Below, one piece after another: positions 9,481 through 18,804 of a stretch of DNA of 64,000 bases. The position numbers and the translations under genes are program-made. Every line of letters starts with the position of its first letter. The stretch's first letter is position 1. A model generated the notes under the pieces. It was not told the DNA's origin, did no database searches, and saw only the letters and a program-made list of their open reading frames with translations. Source of the DNA: Promineifilum sp. (GTDB lineage: Bacteria; Chloroflexota; Anaerolineae; Promineifilales; Promineifilaceae); the NCBI GenBank assembly GCA_017983515.1, contig JAGOBF010000001.1, positions 221,301-285,300 of the forward strand, read 5' to 3'.

Positions 9481-10992
9481 TCAGGGTATCAGCGTCAGCA
9501 CCGCGCTGTTGATATCAGTCACCAACGTATTGACCGTGCTGCTGATCAGCTTGAAATAGGGAGACGGCGCGATACCGATCCAGAAGATGACCACCAGGAA
9601 AGCCAGCAGGATCGCCAGTTCGCGGCGATTCAGGGGGCGCAAGCTCTTGACCTCTTCGGTTTCCGCCGGGCCCATGAACAGGCGCTGGAAGAACCACAGG
9701 AGATAGACCGCGGCCAGAATGACGCCGGTGGTGGCGAAGGCGGTGTAGATCCACGGGATGGGCGCCAGCGACTCCGCGCCCATCGAGCCGAGCAGGATGG
9801 TGAACTCGCCGACAAAGCCGTTGAGCCCCGGCAAGCCCATGCTCGACAGGACGACGATCAGCGACAGAGCGCTGAAAAGAGGCATGATCTTCCAGACACC
9901 GCCGTAGGCCGACATCTCGCGGGTATGGGTGCGCTCATAGAGCACGCCAACCACGAAAAACAGCGCGCCGGTGCTCAAGCCGTGGTTCACCCCTTGCAGA
10001 ATCGCGCCCTGGATGCCGGCATTGTTGAGCGTGAAGATGCCCAGCGTCACAAAACCCAGATGGCTGATGCTGGAATAGGCGACCAGTTTCTTGGCGTCTT
10101 TCTGGGCAAAGGAGACGATGGCCCCGTAAATGATGCCGATGATCGCCAGCACGGCGATGAGCGGCGCATACTTATGAGCCGCCTCGGGGAACAGCGGCAG
10201 GTTGAAGCGTACGAAGCCATAGGTGCCCATCTTCAGCAGAATGCCGGCCAGGATGATGGAGCCGGCCGTCGGGGCCTGGGTGTGGGCGTCGGGCAGCCAG
10301 GAGTGGAACGGGAAAACCGGCACCTTGATCGCAAAGGCGATGAAGAAGCCGATGAACAGCCAGTTCTGAACCCCGGCGAAGGCCGCTCGACCGGCTATCA
10401 GTTCGGGCAAGGCAAAGGTGCCGTTAGCCAGGCCCATATACAGAATGGCGAGGAGCATCAGCAGCGACCCGGCCATCGTGTAGAGAAAGAACTTGATCGA
10501 GGCGTAGACGCGCTGTTGGCCGCCCCAGATGCCGATCAGGAAGTACATCGGCACCAGGGTGAACTCCCAGAATACGTAGAACAGGAACAAGTCCTGGGCC
10601 AGGAAGACACCCAGCATCCCCGTCTCCAGCAGCAACATGAAGATGTAGTACTGCTTGATCTGCTGCTCAATGGCCGTCCACGACGCGGCGATGGCCAGCA
10701 GGGAGATGAACGAGGTCAGCAGGATCATCAGAATGCTGAGGCCGTCTACGCCCATGAAATAGCTAATGCCCCATGAGGCAATCCAGTCCACGCGATCGAC
10801 GAGCTGCAGCGCGGGGTTGGCCGAATCGAAGCGAAACAGGATCAGCAGCGTCCCCAGAAACGTGACGGCCGAGGTAGCCAGCGCGATGAGCTTGACCGTC
10901 TCATTCGATCCCCGTCGTGGTGGATTCACCAGTAATATCGCCACAACGCCCACCAGGGGAAGGAAGGTGACAATCGTAAGTATCCAGTTCAT
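9481..10992 (-). CDS. nuoM: NADH-quinone oxidoreductase subunit M
   Basis: A 503-residue antiporter-like subunit of complex I with about 14 transmembrane helices. Family blocks seen are WGISYFMGVDGLSILMI, FYVFWEFTLVPMYFLIGIWGG (key membrane Glu), KVPVFPFHSWLPDAHTQAPT, and YSSISHLGFVTLGI. The ATG at 10992 has GGGG about 7 bases upstream; an in-frame TTG at 11004 would destroy that site. It follows nuoL after 155 bases that carry a phrase-like repeat. It is the last contiguous gene of the nuo block. Confidence 0.96.
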   Translation of the reverse strand: MNWILTIVTFLPLVGVVAILLVNPPRRGSNETVKLIALATSAVTFLGTLLILFRFDSANPALQLVDRVDWIASWGISYFMGVDGLSILMILLTSFISLLAIAASWTAIEQQIKQYYIFMLLLETGMLGVFLAQDLFLFYVFWEFTLVPMYFLIGIWGGQQRVYASIKFFLYTMAGSLLMLLAILYMGLANGTFALPELIAGRAAFAGVQNWLFIGFFIAFAIKVPVFPFHSWLPDAHTQAPTAGSIILAGILLKMGTYGFVRFNLPLFPEAAHKYAPLIAVLAIIGIIYGAIVSFAQKDAKKLVAYSSISHLGFVTLGIFTLNNAGIQGAILQGVNHGLSTGALFFVVGVLYERTHTREMSAYGGVWKIMPLFSALSLIVVLSSMGLPGLNGFVGEFTILLGSMGAESLAPIPWIYTAFATTGVILAAVYLLWFFQRLFMGPAETEEVKSLRPLNRRELAILLAFLVVIFWIGIAPSPYFKLISSTVNTLVTDINSAVLTLIP

Positions 10993-11112
10993 TATTTTCC
11001 CCAACCTTTTATCAAGTATTTGTTATCGAGTCCAGTCATGACCCGCTTCGATCTCTTACAGGCAATGTGCTCAGAAATGCCACAAACTTCTCCGGTGCGC
11101 CTCTGAAAAAAC

Positions 11113-11140
11113 TGCACAATCTGTGAAATCTGTGGTCGCC
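11113..11140. repeat. phrase-like repeat in the nuoL-nuoM gap
   Basis: It reads CACAATCTGTGAAATCTGTGG on the plus strand, nearly matching the units at 3083-3152 and 20718-20745. The rest of the 155-base gap shows no gene. Confidence 0.45.
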
Positions 11141-11147
11141 TTCTCTC

Positions 11148-13373
11148 TTAGTTAGCCATCACCAAAAAATAGACCAACAAACCCACCGTGCCCAGGAACA
11201 CCGCCAGCGCGTAAGTGCGCGCATAGCCGGTCTGCGTCATCCGCAGCGCCCCGGCCAGTCGCCTTGTCAATGCTCCCGCGCCGTTCACCAACCCGTCCAC
11301 ACCCTGCATGTCGAGGACGTTGGCCGAGAAGTCGGCGAAGGCGACGAACATGTCGCGGATGATCCGATCATGGATGAAGTCGTGCCAGAATGCCCAGTCA
11401 ACCTTGTAGGCCAGCCAGGCGGCAAAACGATTAAAGAGCGGGACAAAACCCTTTGAATAGAGCGAGTTGAGCGGCAGAACGCTCCACCACCAGATGGGTG
11501 TGCGCGCCAGCCGGTCAGGCTCATGATAGGTTTTCGGCCGCCCGCGATAAGTCAGATAAGCCAGCGCCAGCCCGCCCAGAGCCAGGAGCAACGACGTCCC
11601 GGCCACCACCGGCGAGAACACCACCGGCGTGTGCGGCAGATCGACAACGCCCTCCTCCGACAGTTCAAAGGCCGGGATGGAGTGCTCTTCCCACTGCTCC
11701 AGCAACAGCCAGAACCCGGTCGGGTGCAGGTCATTGCGTTCGGCCTCCGCCTTCGACAAGTAAGGCACGTTGAGCAAGCCGCCCAAAATGGCCAGAACGG
11801 CCAGGACGATCAGCGGCCGGGTCATGAGCGGCGGACTTTCGGCGGCGTGCTCGGCCGCCGCGTGGCGCGGCGCGCCGAAGAAGGTCATGATCAGCTGGCG
11901 TCCCACATAGAACGCCGTGCCCAGCGCCGCCAGAGCCAGCACGATGAAGATCGGCGAGTTATGGGTCTGGGCGTGCAGCAGGATCTCGTCCTTCGACCAG
12001 AACCCGGCCAGCGGGAAGATGCCCGCCAGGGCCAGCGAGCCGATCATGTAGACGATGTAGGTCGTCCGCATCCGATGGCGCAGCCCACCCATATAGCGCA
12101 TGTCCTGCGGATCAAATCCGTCATCCTCGGGCTGGGCCCCGTGACCCTCATCATGTCCATGGGCCGCTTCGTGATGCCCATGCTCCATGCCGTGGATGAC
12201 CGAACCGGAGCCGAGAAACAGCAGCGCCTTGAAAAAAGCGTGGGTGACCAGGTGGAACATGGCCGCCACATAGGCCCCCATGCCCGCCGCGGCCACCATG
12301 AAGCCCAGTTGACTGACGGTGGAGTAGGCCAGCACCTTCTTGATGTCGTTCTGGCTGAAGGCGATCAGTCCGGCGAAGAAAGCGGTCAACGCACCGACCC
12401 AGGCCACCAGGTCGGGCGTCGAGATAAGACCAAAGATCAGGTCGCCGCTGGTCCGCACGATTTCATAGAGGACATTGCTGCGGACGAGCAGATAGACGCC
12501 GGCCGTCACCATCGTCGCCGCGTGGATGAGGGCGGAGACGGGCGTGGGGCCGGCCATCGCGTCGGGCAGCCAGGTGTAGAGGGGAATCTGGGCCGATTTG
12601 CCGGCCACGCCCAACAGGAACAGGGCGGTGACAGCCGTCAGTACCGTGGTGATGGGCAGGCTCACGCCGCCGAACGGAACCATGCGCCCGGCCTCAAAGA
12701 ACCGGACCGCGCCCTCGAAGATGGGCTTGTAATCGAGCGTGCCGAACGTCCAGAACAGCAGGAACATCGCCAGCAACACGCCGAAGTCGCCAATGCGGTT
12801 CATCACCATCGCTTTGCGGCCGGCGGTGGCGTTGGCCGGCAGGCCGTTCTTGTCCAACCGGCCGAACCAGAAGCCAATGAGCAAATAGGAGCACAACCCC
12901 ACACCTTCCCAGCCGACAAACATGACCAGATAGCTGCTGCCGCTCACCAGAATGAGCATGAAGAAGATGAACAGGTTGAAATAAGTAAAGAAGCGCGAGA
13001 AGTCGGGGTCGCCGTGCATGTAGCCGATGGCGTAGATGTGGATCAGCGAGCCGACGCCGGTGACGATCAGCATCATCGTTACCGACAGCGTATCCACTTG
13101 CAAGGCCCAGTTCACCTGGAAAGCCGCCGCCGGAATGTCGATCCAGTTGAACAGCGGCACAAACCAGGCCTCGAAACCGTTCGTCGCCAGACTGATGAAA
13201 AGCGTGACGGACACGACGAACGCCCCCAGGACCATCAACGTCGCCAGCCAGCCGGTCAATCGCTCGCCGCTCTCGCGATTGGCATCGACGAAGCGGCGGC
13301 CGACCAGACCGTTGATCAACAGGCCGGCCAGCGGCAAGATTAAAATAAGTGGGGCCAGAGAAAATGTATTCAT
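11148..13373 (-). CDS. nuoL: NADH-quinone oxidoreductase subunit L
   Basis: A 741-residue complex I antiporter-like subunit, longer than typical NuoL (about 610-660). Conserved helices include DPDFSRFFTYFNLFIFFML, FVGWEGVGLCSYLLIGFW (functional Glu), KSAQIPLYTWLPDAMAGPTP and LAYSTVSQLGFMVAAAG. The C-terminal half carries the horizontal amphipathic helix region. A His-rich loop near residues 390-425 (HGMEHGHHEAAHGHDEGHG) interrupts the usual short loop after the second conserved His helix. The start is the ATG at 13373. It is followed by nuoM and preceded by nuoK with a 56-base gap. Confidence 0.96.
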   Translation of the reverse strand: MNTFSLAPLILILPLAGLLINGLVGRRFVDANRESGERLTGWLATLMVLGAFVVSVTLFISLATNGFEAWFVPLFNWIDIPAAAFQVNWALQVDTLSVTMMLIVTGVGSLIHIYAIGYMHGDPDFSRFFTYFNLFIFFMLILVSGSSYLVMFVGWEGVGLCSYLLIGFWFGRLDKNGLPANATAGRKAMVMNRIGDFGVLLAMFLLFWTFGTLDYKPIFEGAVRFFEAGRMVPFGGVSLPITTVLTAVTALFLLGVAGKSAQIPLYTWLPDAMAGPTPVSALIHAATMVTAGVYLLVRSNVLYEIVRTSGDLIFGLISTPDLVAWVGALTAFFAGLIAFSQNDIKKVLAYSTVSQLGFMVAAAGMGAYVAAMFHLVTHAFFKALLFLGSGSVIHGMEHGHHEAAHGHDEGHGAQPEDDGFDPQDMRYMGGLRHRMRTTYIVYMIGSLALAGIFPLAGFWSKDEILLHAQTHNSPIFIVLALAALGTAFYVGRQLIMTFFGAPRHAAAEHAAESPPLMTRPLIVLAVLAILGGLLNVPYLSKAEAERNDLHPTGFWLLLEQWEEHSIPAFELSEEGVVDLPHTPVVFSPVVAGTSLLLALGGLALAYLTYRGRPKTYHEPDRLARTPIWWWSVLPLNSLYSKGFVPLFNRFAAWLAYKVDWAFWHDFIHDRIIRDMFVAFADFSANVLDMQGVDGLVNGAGALTRRLAGALRMTQTGYARTYALAVFLGTVGLLVYFLVMAN

Positions 13374-13429
13374 TCTCGCTCTCCAGGGATGCTAAAACTC
13401 GTCACTCGGAATTCGTAACTCGACACGTA

Positions 13430-13741
13430 TCACCCCTTGAGCAAATTAATTTCGTCGATATTGATGCTCTTCTTGGAGCGGAAGATAGCCACGATCAGCG
13501 CCAGACCGACGGCCACCTCGGCCGCGGCGACGGTGATCACGAAAAACACCAGCACCTGGCCATCCAGATTGCCCAGATGGCGAGCAAAGGCGACAAACAG
13601 CAAATTGGCGCTGTTCAGCATCAGCTCGATAGACATGAACAGGATGAGCGCATTGCGCCGCAAGAGAACACCCAGGGCACCGATCACGAACAGGATGCCG
13701 CTGAGAGCGATGTACCAGTTGATATCGACCGTGTTAGGCAT
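13430..13741 (-). CDS. nuoK: NADH-quinone oxidoreductase subunit K
   Basis: A 103-residue subunit with three transmembrane helices. The two conserved membrane glutamates are visible in [14 protein letters not shown] and [21 protein letters not shown]. The ATG at 13741 lies inside the end of nuoJ, giving an 8-base overlap that suggests coupled translation. The extended upstream frame is shadow sequence of nuoJ and is not used. Length is exactly typical for NuoK. Confidence 0.96.
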   Translation of the reverse strand: MPNTVDINWYIALSGILFVIGALGVLLRRNALILFMSIELMLNSANLLFVAFARHLGNLDGQVLVFFVITVAAAEVAVGLALIVAIFRSKKSINIDEINLLKG

Positions 13742-14261
13742 TGGTTTTCCCTCGCTTTTTGGTGTGCCCAAAGATGACGACGCCGATGATGGCCGCCAAC
13801 AGCAGTACACCGGTCACCTGGAACGGAAACACGTAGGATTGGAACAGCACCATGCCCAGGGCCTGGGGGCTGGCCTCGACCATCGGGCTGAGCGCCGTGC
13901 TGCCGACGTTGTTCTGCAGCAGCAGATAGCCAAAAACGCCGATCAGCACCAACCCCAGGAACACGGCCGCGTAACGATGGTAGCGCTCGCTGCCGCGCAC
14001 CGTGTCGGCCGCTCCACGCAGTTTGTCCGCACCCAACAACATGATCACAAACAGGAACAGCACGACGATGGCCCCGGCGTAGACGATCATCTGGACCATG
14101 GCGATGAACGGCGCATTCAAGACCAGATAGAACACGGCCACGGTTATGAAGTTGAGCACCAGATAGAGCGCGCTATGCACGGCATTACGGCTCAGCAACA
14201 TGCCCAGGGCGGCGGCGACGGCGACGGCCGCCAGGATAATAAAAGCTATCGGATTGATCAT
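13734..14261 (-). CDS. nuoJ: NADH-quinone oxidoreductase subunit J
   Basis: A 175-residue membrane subunit with five predicted helices. The family block is [52 protein letters not shown], of which the [14 protein letters not shown] stretch is diagnostic (TM3 with its pi-bulge). It ends in a basic tail ([11 protein letters not shown]) overlapping the nuoK start. It follows nuoI after 18 bases. Confidence 0.96.
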   Translation of the reverse strand: MINPIAFIILAAVAVAAALGMLLSRNAVHSALYLVLNFITVAVFYLVLNAPFIAMVQMIVYAGAIVVLFLFVIMLLGADKLRGAADTVRGSERYHRYAAVFLGLVLIGVFGYLLLQNNVGSTALSPMVEASPQALGMVLFQSYVFPFQVTGVLLLAAIIGVVIFGHTKKRGKTNA

Positions 14262-14279
14262 AAAGCCGCCTCAGTTCAA

Positions 14280-14780
14280 TTATTTCGGGTTTTCCATATC
14301 CGGTATTGACCGCGTATACGTGCCCGGCTGGGTGGCTTGCGGCGTCGGGATGCCGTTCACCGGAATGTCCACCAGCAACATCTCCTTGGTATACAGCGCG
14401 CTGGCGCGGTCATAGTAGCTCAACTCGTACTCATGCCCCAGCACAATGGCCTCGGTGGGGCAGGCATCCTCGCAATAGCCGCAGAAGATGCAGCGCAGCA
14501 TGTTGATCTCGTAGACGCGGGCATAGCGTTCGCCGGGCGAATAGCGCTCGGTGTTGGTATTCTCGGCCGCTTCCACAAAGATCGCGTCGGCCGGGCAGGC
14601 AGCAGCGCACAACGAGCAGCCGATGCAGCGCTCCAGCCCGTTGTCGTAGCGTTTTAACTCATGGCGGCCCTTGAACCGCTCGCGCACCGGCCGCTCCACA
14701 TCCGGGTACTGGATAGTCACCGGCGGGATGAACAAGTGCTTCAGCGTAGTGCCCATGCCTTTGAGAATCTCACCAATCAT
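14280..14780 (-). CDS. nuoI: NADH-quinone oxidoreductase subunit I
   Basis: A 166-residue ferredoxin-like subunit carrying clusters N6a and N6b. Two complete 4Fe-4S motifs are seen: C52, C55, C58, C62 ([12 protein letters not shown]) and C97, C100, C103, C107 ([12 protein letters not shown]). The N-terminal amphipathic stretch [19 protein letters not shown] is as in the family. The start is the ATG at 14780. It transfers electrons from NuoG toward NuoB. Confidence 0.97.
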   Translation of the reverse strand: MIGEILKGMGTTLKHLFIPPVTIQYPDVERPVRERFKGRHELKRYDNGLERCIGCSLCAAACPADAIFVEAAENTNTERYSPGERYARVYEINMLRCIFCGYCEDACPTEAIVLGHEYELSYYDRASALYTKEMLLVDIPVNGIPTPQATQPGTYTRSIPDMENPK

Positions 14781-14866
14781 GCGTGGTCTCCTTGTCTGGC
14801 CGTATCAAATGGTTGGGGTGCGAGCCGATTGTCTCGACGCGTCCCCAGCCCGACACGCCGGCCAAA

Positions 14867-15970
14867 TCAGCCTGAAAAGAACAGTTTCACCGCATCGATT
14901 ACCGGGCTTAGCGTCCCTTCCTCGGCCATGACGATGAGCACAGCCGTCACTATGAAATTGAGCACGGCGATGGGCAACAAGGCCTTCCAGCCGAAGCTCA
15001 TTAGCTGATCATAGCGGAAGCGCGGCAGCGTGGCCCGAACCCAGATCATCACGAACAGGCTGGCGACGATCTTCAGGATAATGTAGACAAACCCCAGCCA
15101 CGGGAAGCGGTCGACAAACGGCCCACCGTAGCCGCCCAGAAAAAAGGTGGCGAAAATGGCGCTCAGCGAGATCATCTTCATGTACTCGGCCATGAAGAAC
15201 ATGCCGAAGCGCATGCCGGCATACTCCACGTTGAACCCGGCCGACAGCTCCTGCTCGGCCTCCAGCAGGTCGAACGGCGCGCGCTGTAGCTCGGCCAGCG
15301 CGGCGATGTAGAACACCAGCGCCGCCAGCGGTTGGATGAAGACGAACCACACCGGCCGTTGGGCCTCGACGATCTGCCCCAGATCCATCGAGTCAGCCAT
15401 CATGATCGGGATGAGCACGATGATGCCCAAAGCCAACTCGTAGCTGATCATCTGCGCCGAGGCGCGAATGCCGCCCAGCACCGAATACTTGCTGTTCGAC
15501 GCCCACCCGGCCAGTACGACGCCGTAGACGCCGATAGACGTGACCGCCAGGATGAACAGCACGCCCACGTTGACCCCCGGCGCGACGGCGAAATAGGGCG
15601 TGAACGCCCACGGGCCGAGCCGGAAGGCGGGCGCCCAGGGGATGACGGCCAAAATCAGGATGGCCGGGATGACGGCCAGCATCGGGGCCAGATTATAGAT
15701 GACCTTATCAACCTTGGCCGGCGTCGGGTCTTCCTTGAAGAACAGCTTCACCGCGTCGGCCGCGGGCTGGAGGAAGCCGCCCAGCAGCCGCTTCTCGCCC
15801 CCCCGCCAGGGAAGCGGGATGTACCCCGCTCGATTGGGGCCGACGCGCGCCTGCAGCCGAGCCAGCACCTTGCGCTCCAGAAGCGTCGTGTAGGCAAAGC
15901 CGGTGATGACGGCGAAGCTGATGATGAAGCCGATGATCAAGGCGCGTATGGCGATTTGACCGGGAGTCAT
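14867..15970 (-). CDS. nuoH: NADH-quinone oxidoreductase subunit H
   Basis: A 367-residue subunit forming the quinone-channel part of the membrane arm, with about eight helices. Seen are ERKVLARLQARVGPNRAGY, the PFDLLEAEQELSAGFNVEYAG loop with its charged residues, and WVRATLPRFRYDQLMSFGWK. GAGGAA sits 6 bases before the ATG at 15970; the frame extends upstream to 16072 without a credible start. It precedes nuoI by 86 bases. Confidence 0.96.
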   Translation of the reverse strand: MTPGQIAIRALIIGFIISFAVITGFAYTTLLERKVLARLQARVGPNRAGYIPLPWRGGEKRLLGGFLQPAADAVKLFFKEDPTPAKVDKVIYNLAPMLAVIPAILILAVIPWAPAFRLGPWAFTPYFAVAPGVNVGVLFILAVTSIGVYGVVLAGWASNSKYSVLGGIRASAQMISYELALGIIVLIPIMMADSMDLGQIVEAQRPVWFVFIQPLAALVFYIAALAELQRAPFDLLEAEQELSAGFNVEYAGMRFGMFFMAEYMKMISLSAIFATFFLGGYGGPFVDRFPWLGFVYIILKIVASLFVMIWVRATLPRFRYDQLMSFGWKALLPIAVLNFIVTAVLIVMAEEGTLSPVIDAVKLFFSG

Positions 15971-16148
15971 AGGCTGTTCCTCAAAGATAATGTCTTCGGA
16001 TTCGATAATTAATAAGCGGTTACCCAGGCATCCTGCAGTTCGTAGCCAGCACCTTTCGTTGCTTTCTGGCAAGACGGTGCTTTAGCGCCATCTCCAAACG
16101 CGGCGAAAGTCGCTGACCACGAACGAAGGCAGGGTGCTATTCATCTTC

Positions 16149-18749
16149 TTAATCGGCCGCCACCATCTCGAGTGCGTGCCGCCGGCTGACGATGGCCGGC
16201 TCGAAGCCAACCGGCCGCGCGCCGGGTATGCCGGCCAGCAGCCCCAGGCCTGTCGGCACCGACGGGCTGACGACCGCCACCACGTCGTGGCTCTCGCCGC
16301 CCACAGTCACCGTCAACGGTTCGCCGTCGACGAAGTTGACCGCGTCCAGCGGATTCAGATGCAGCGCCGGCCGCGCCATGCGATCGGCCAGCAACTCGGT
16401 ATGATTGATCAGCGTCCCCGCCGTATAGAGCATGGGGATACGCATGATGCGGAAGCCGCCGCCGTCGACGCCCAGCGGCACGTCGCCGGGCAGCTCGAAG
16501 CTCGCCGGTCGCGCCGACTCGGCCGCCGCCGGCCACTGAACGCCCAGTCCCTGCTCATTGTTATAGGCCGTGCCGCCGTAGTAGAAGTCCGTGGCGCCGA
16601 TGATGGGCCACTGCGGCTCGACGTGGCCCAGAGCGCGATAGTCCAGCCCCTTATACTGGGGCACGGCCTTGGCGATCTCGTTGAAGACCAGCCCGGCCGC
16701 AAACGGCGGCTTGCCCAATCCCACGCGCTCGCCGATATGAGCCAGGATTTGCCAGTCGGGCCGGGCCTCGCCCATGGCGGCGATGGCCGGGAAATAATGC
16801 TGCACGCGCCGCTCGCCGTTGGTAAATGTGCCCTCGCGCTCGGCCCAGCTTTGCGCCGGCAGCACCACGTCGGCCAGCGCCGCCGTCTCGGTCAGGAACA
16901 ACTCCTGCACCACCAGGAACGACAGCGCGCCACGGCCGTCCATCAGGCCGTCGCCCACCGGATCGGCCCCCAGCACGTAGAGCGCTTCCACGCGGCCATC
17001 GGCCGCTCCGGCGTAGATGTCGGCCGCGTCGCGCCCGGCCGTCGTCGCTGCATAGCCGGGGCCAAACGCTGGATGGATGCCCATGTCCCACGCGCCTTGC
17101 GTGTTGGCGTGGGCCCAAACGGGCACGAGGCCGTTGTTCATCATGCCCGCATGCATCGAGGTGGGCACAGCGTCCTCGGCCGAATCGACCGGCGCGCCCT
17201 TCAGTAACAGCAGGTTGCCCAGCAATCGGGCCAGCGTGTCGGTCTCGTCGTAGCTCAACCCTTCGGCCCCATAGAAGATGACCAGATTGGCGGCATCGCG
17301 CAGCATGGCCGACACGGCCGCCGGGCTGCCGGGGACGGCATTGGCGTCGTTCAATTCCAGCAGATCGCGCACGGCCGGCAGCGCGCCGCCCGGCAAATAG
17401 TGCAACAGATGGCTGGCGAACTTGTCCAGCCGGGTCGGCCGGGCATTGAGCACGACCAGCGCCGCGCCGCGCTCGGTGGCCTGCTTCACGCGCAGCCACC
17501 ACACCGGCGCTTCTTCGTGCAGATCGGCGGCCACCACTACGATAGCGTCGCCCGCCTTCAGGTCCTTCAGGTTGCTCTCGCGGCTCAGGCCCACCTGGGC
17601 CACCACGTCGCCGCCGGCCATTCGCCGGTCGGCCAGGTCGATGTTGCCGCTGCCCAGCCCCTGCCGGAACAGGCGTTGGAACAGGAAATAATCCTCGTTG
17701 CTCAGTCGCTCGCCGGCAATGCCCGCCACGTGGGCCTGATGCTGTTGCAGCTTGCCGGCCACAAAATCGAGCGCGTCGTCCCACGATACCGGCTCCAGAC
17801 GGCCGTCGCGACGCACCAGGGGCTGCGTCAGCCGGTCGGGCGCGTCGGCGAAGTGGTGGACGAAGCGCCCCTTGTCGCAGATCCAGATCTCGTTGACGGC
17901 CTCGTTCTGCCGGGGCATGATGCGCTTGATGACGCGCCGCCCGCCCGAGGCTGCCTCGCGCCGGGTGCTCATCGTCGTGTTGCAGCCGACGGGGCAATGG
18001 GGACAAATGCTCGCCACCGGGTTTAACTCCCACGGCCGGGCCTCGAAACGGAAGTCCGAGGTGGTCAGCGCCCCCACCGGGCAAATGTCGGTCGTGTTGC
18101 CGCTCCAGTAGCTATCGAAGCCCGGTTCGGTAAAGGTGACGATCTCCAGGCGACGTCCGCGATTGTGAAAATGGATGACCGGGTCATCGACGAGCTCGGC
18201 CTGGAAGCGGGTGCAGCGGGCGCACTGGATGCAGCGCTCGCGGTCCAGGACAATGAGATCGCCCAGCGGCACGCGCTTGGCCAGCCTCATCTTGTCGCGG
18301 AAGTCGATGCGCGCTTCGTCGCGCCCATAAGCCATCGTCAGATTCTGCAACGGACACTCGCCGCCCTTGTCGCAAATGGGGCAGTCGAGCGGGTGGCTGG
18401 TCAGGATGAACTCGATAACGTCCTTGCGAGCGTCTTCGACCGGTATGGTCTGCGTGCGCACAACCATGCCTTCGGCGACGACCACGGTGCAGCTGGTCTG
18501 CAAGCCCTTGCCGAAGTTCAGCTTCACGGAACCGTCGGCGTTGAGCACTTTCTGCCCCGTGGCCCGGTCGACGACCGGCAAGCCGATCTCCACCAGACAC
18601 ATGCGGCACATGCCCACCGGATTCAGCTTGGGATGGTAGCAGAACACGGGGATATCGATATCGATTTTCTTAGCGGCATCGACGACCAGCATTCCCTTGG
18701 GGACGGAGGTCTCAACGCCGTCAATGGTCAAGGTCACCATGTCACTCAT
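16149..18749 (-). CDS. nuoG: NADH-quinone oxidoreductase subunit G
   Basis: An 866-residue subunit of the NADH-oxidising arm. The N-terminal 2Fe-2S ligands are C37, C48, C51 and C87. H119, C123, C126 and C132 form N5, and C173, C176, C179 and C223 form N4. A further Cys set at C249, C252, C256 plus the Cys in WICDKGRF indicates the N7 cluster, which is present only in some lineages (known from E. coli and Thermus). The rest is a molybdopterin-oxidoreductase-like domain that no longer binds cofactor in this family. The ATG at 18749 has only a weak ribosome site; an ATG at 18740 is an alternative. It lies between nuoF and nuoH. Confidence 0.96.
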   Translation of the reverse strand: MSDMVTLTIDGVETSVPKGMLVVDAAKKIDIDIPVFCYHPKLNPVGMCRMCLVEIGLPVVDRATGQKVLNADGSVKLNFGKGLQTSCTVVVAEGMVVRTQTIPVEDARKDVIEFILTSHPLDCPICDKGGECPLQNLTMAYGRDEARIDFRDKMRLAKRVPLGDLIVLDRERCIQCARCTRFQAELVDDPVIHFHNRGRRLEIVTFTEPGFDSYWSGNTTDICPVGALTTSDFRFEARPWELNPVASICPHCPVGCNTTMSTRREAASGGRRVIKRIMPRQNEAVNEIWICDKGRFVHHFADAPDRLTQPLVRRDGRLEPVSWDDALDFVAGKLQQHQAHVAGIAGERLSNEDYFLFQRLFRQGLGSGNIDLADRRMAGGDVVAQVGLSRESNLKDLKAGDAIVVVAADLHEEAPVWWLRVKQATERGAALVVLNARPTRLDKFASHLLHYLPGGALPAVRDLLELNDANAVPGSPAAVSAMLRDAANLVIFYGAEGLSYDETDTLARLLGNLLLLKGAPVDSAEDAVPTSMHAGMMNNGLVPVWAHANTQGAWDMGIHPAFGPGYAATTAGRDAADIYAGAADGRVEALYVLGADPVGDGLMDGRGALSFLVVQELFLTETAALADVVLPAQSWAEREGTFTNGERRVQHYFPAIAAMGEARPDWQILAHIGERVGLGKPPFAAGLVFNEIAKAVPQYKGLDYRALGHVEPQWPIIGATDFYYGGTAYNNEQGLGVQWPAAAESARPASFELPGDVPLGVDGGGFRIMRIPMLYTAGTLINHTELLADRMARPALHLNPLDAVNFVDGEPLTVTVGGESHDVVAVVSPSVPTGLGLLAGIPGARPVGFEPAIVSRRHALEMVAAD

Positions 18750-18804
18750 ATGGTCACTCTCTCAAATCCTTGTTCTAGTCACTCATTGCGCCAGACTCGC
18801 TCGC

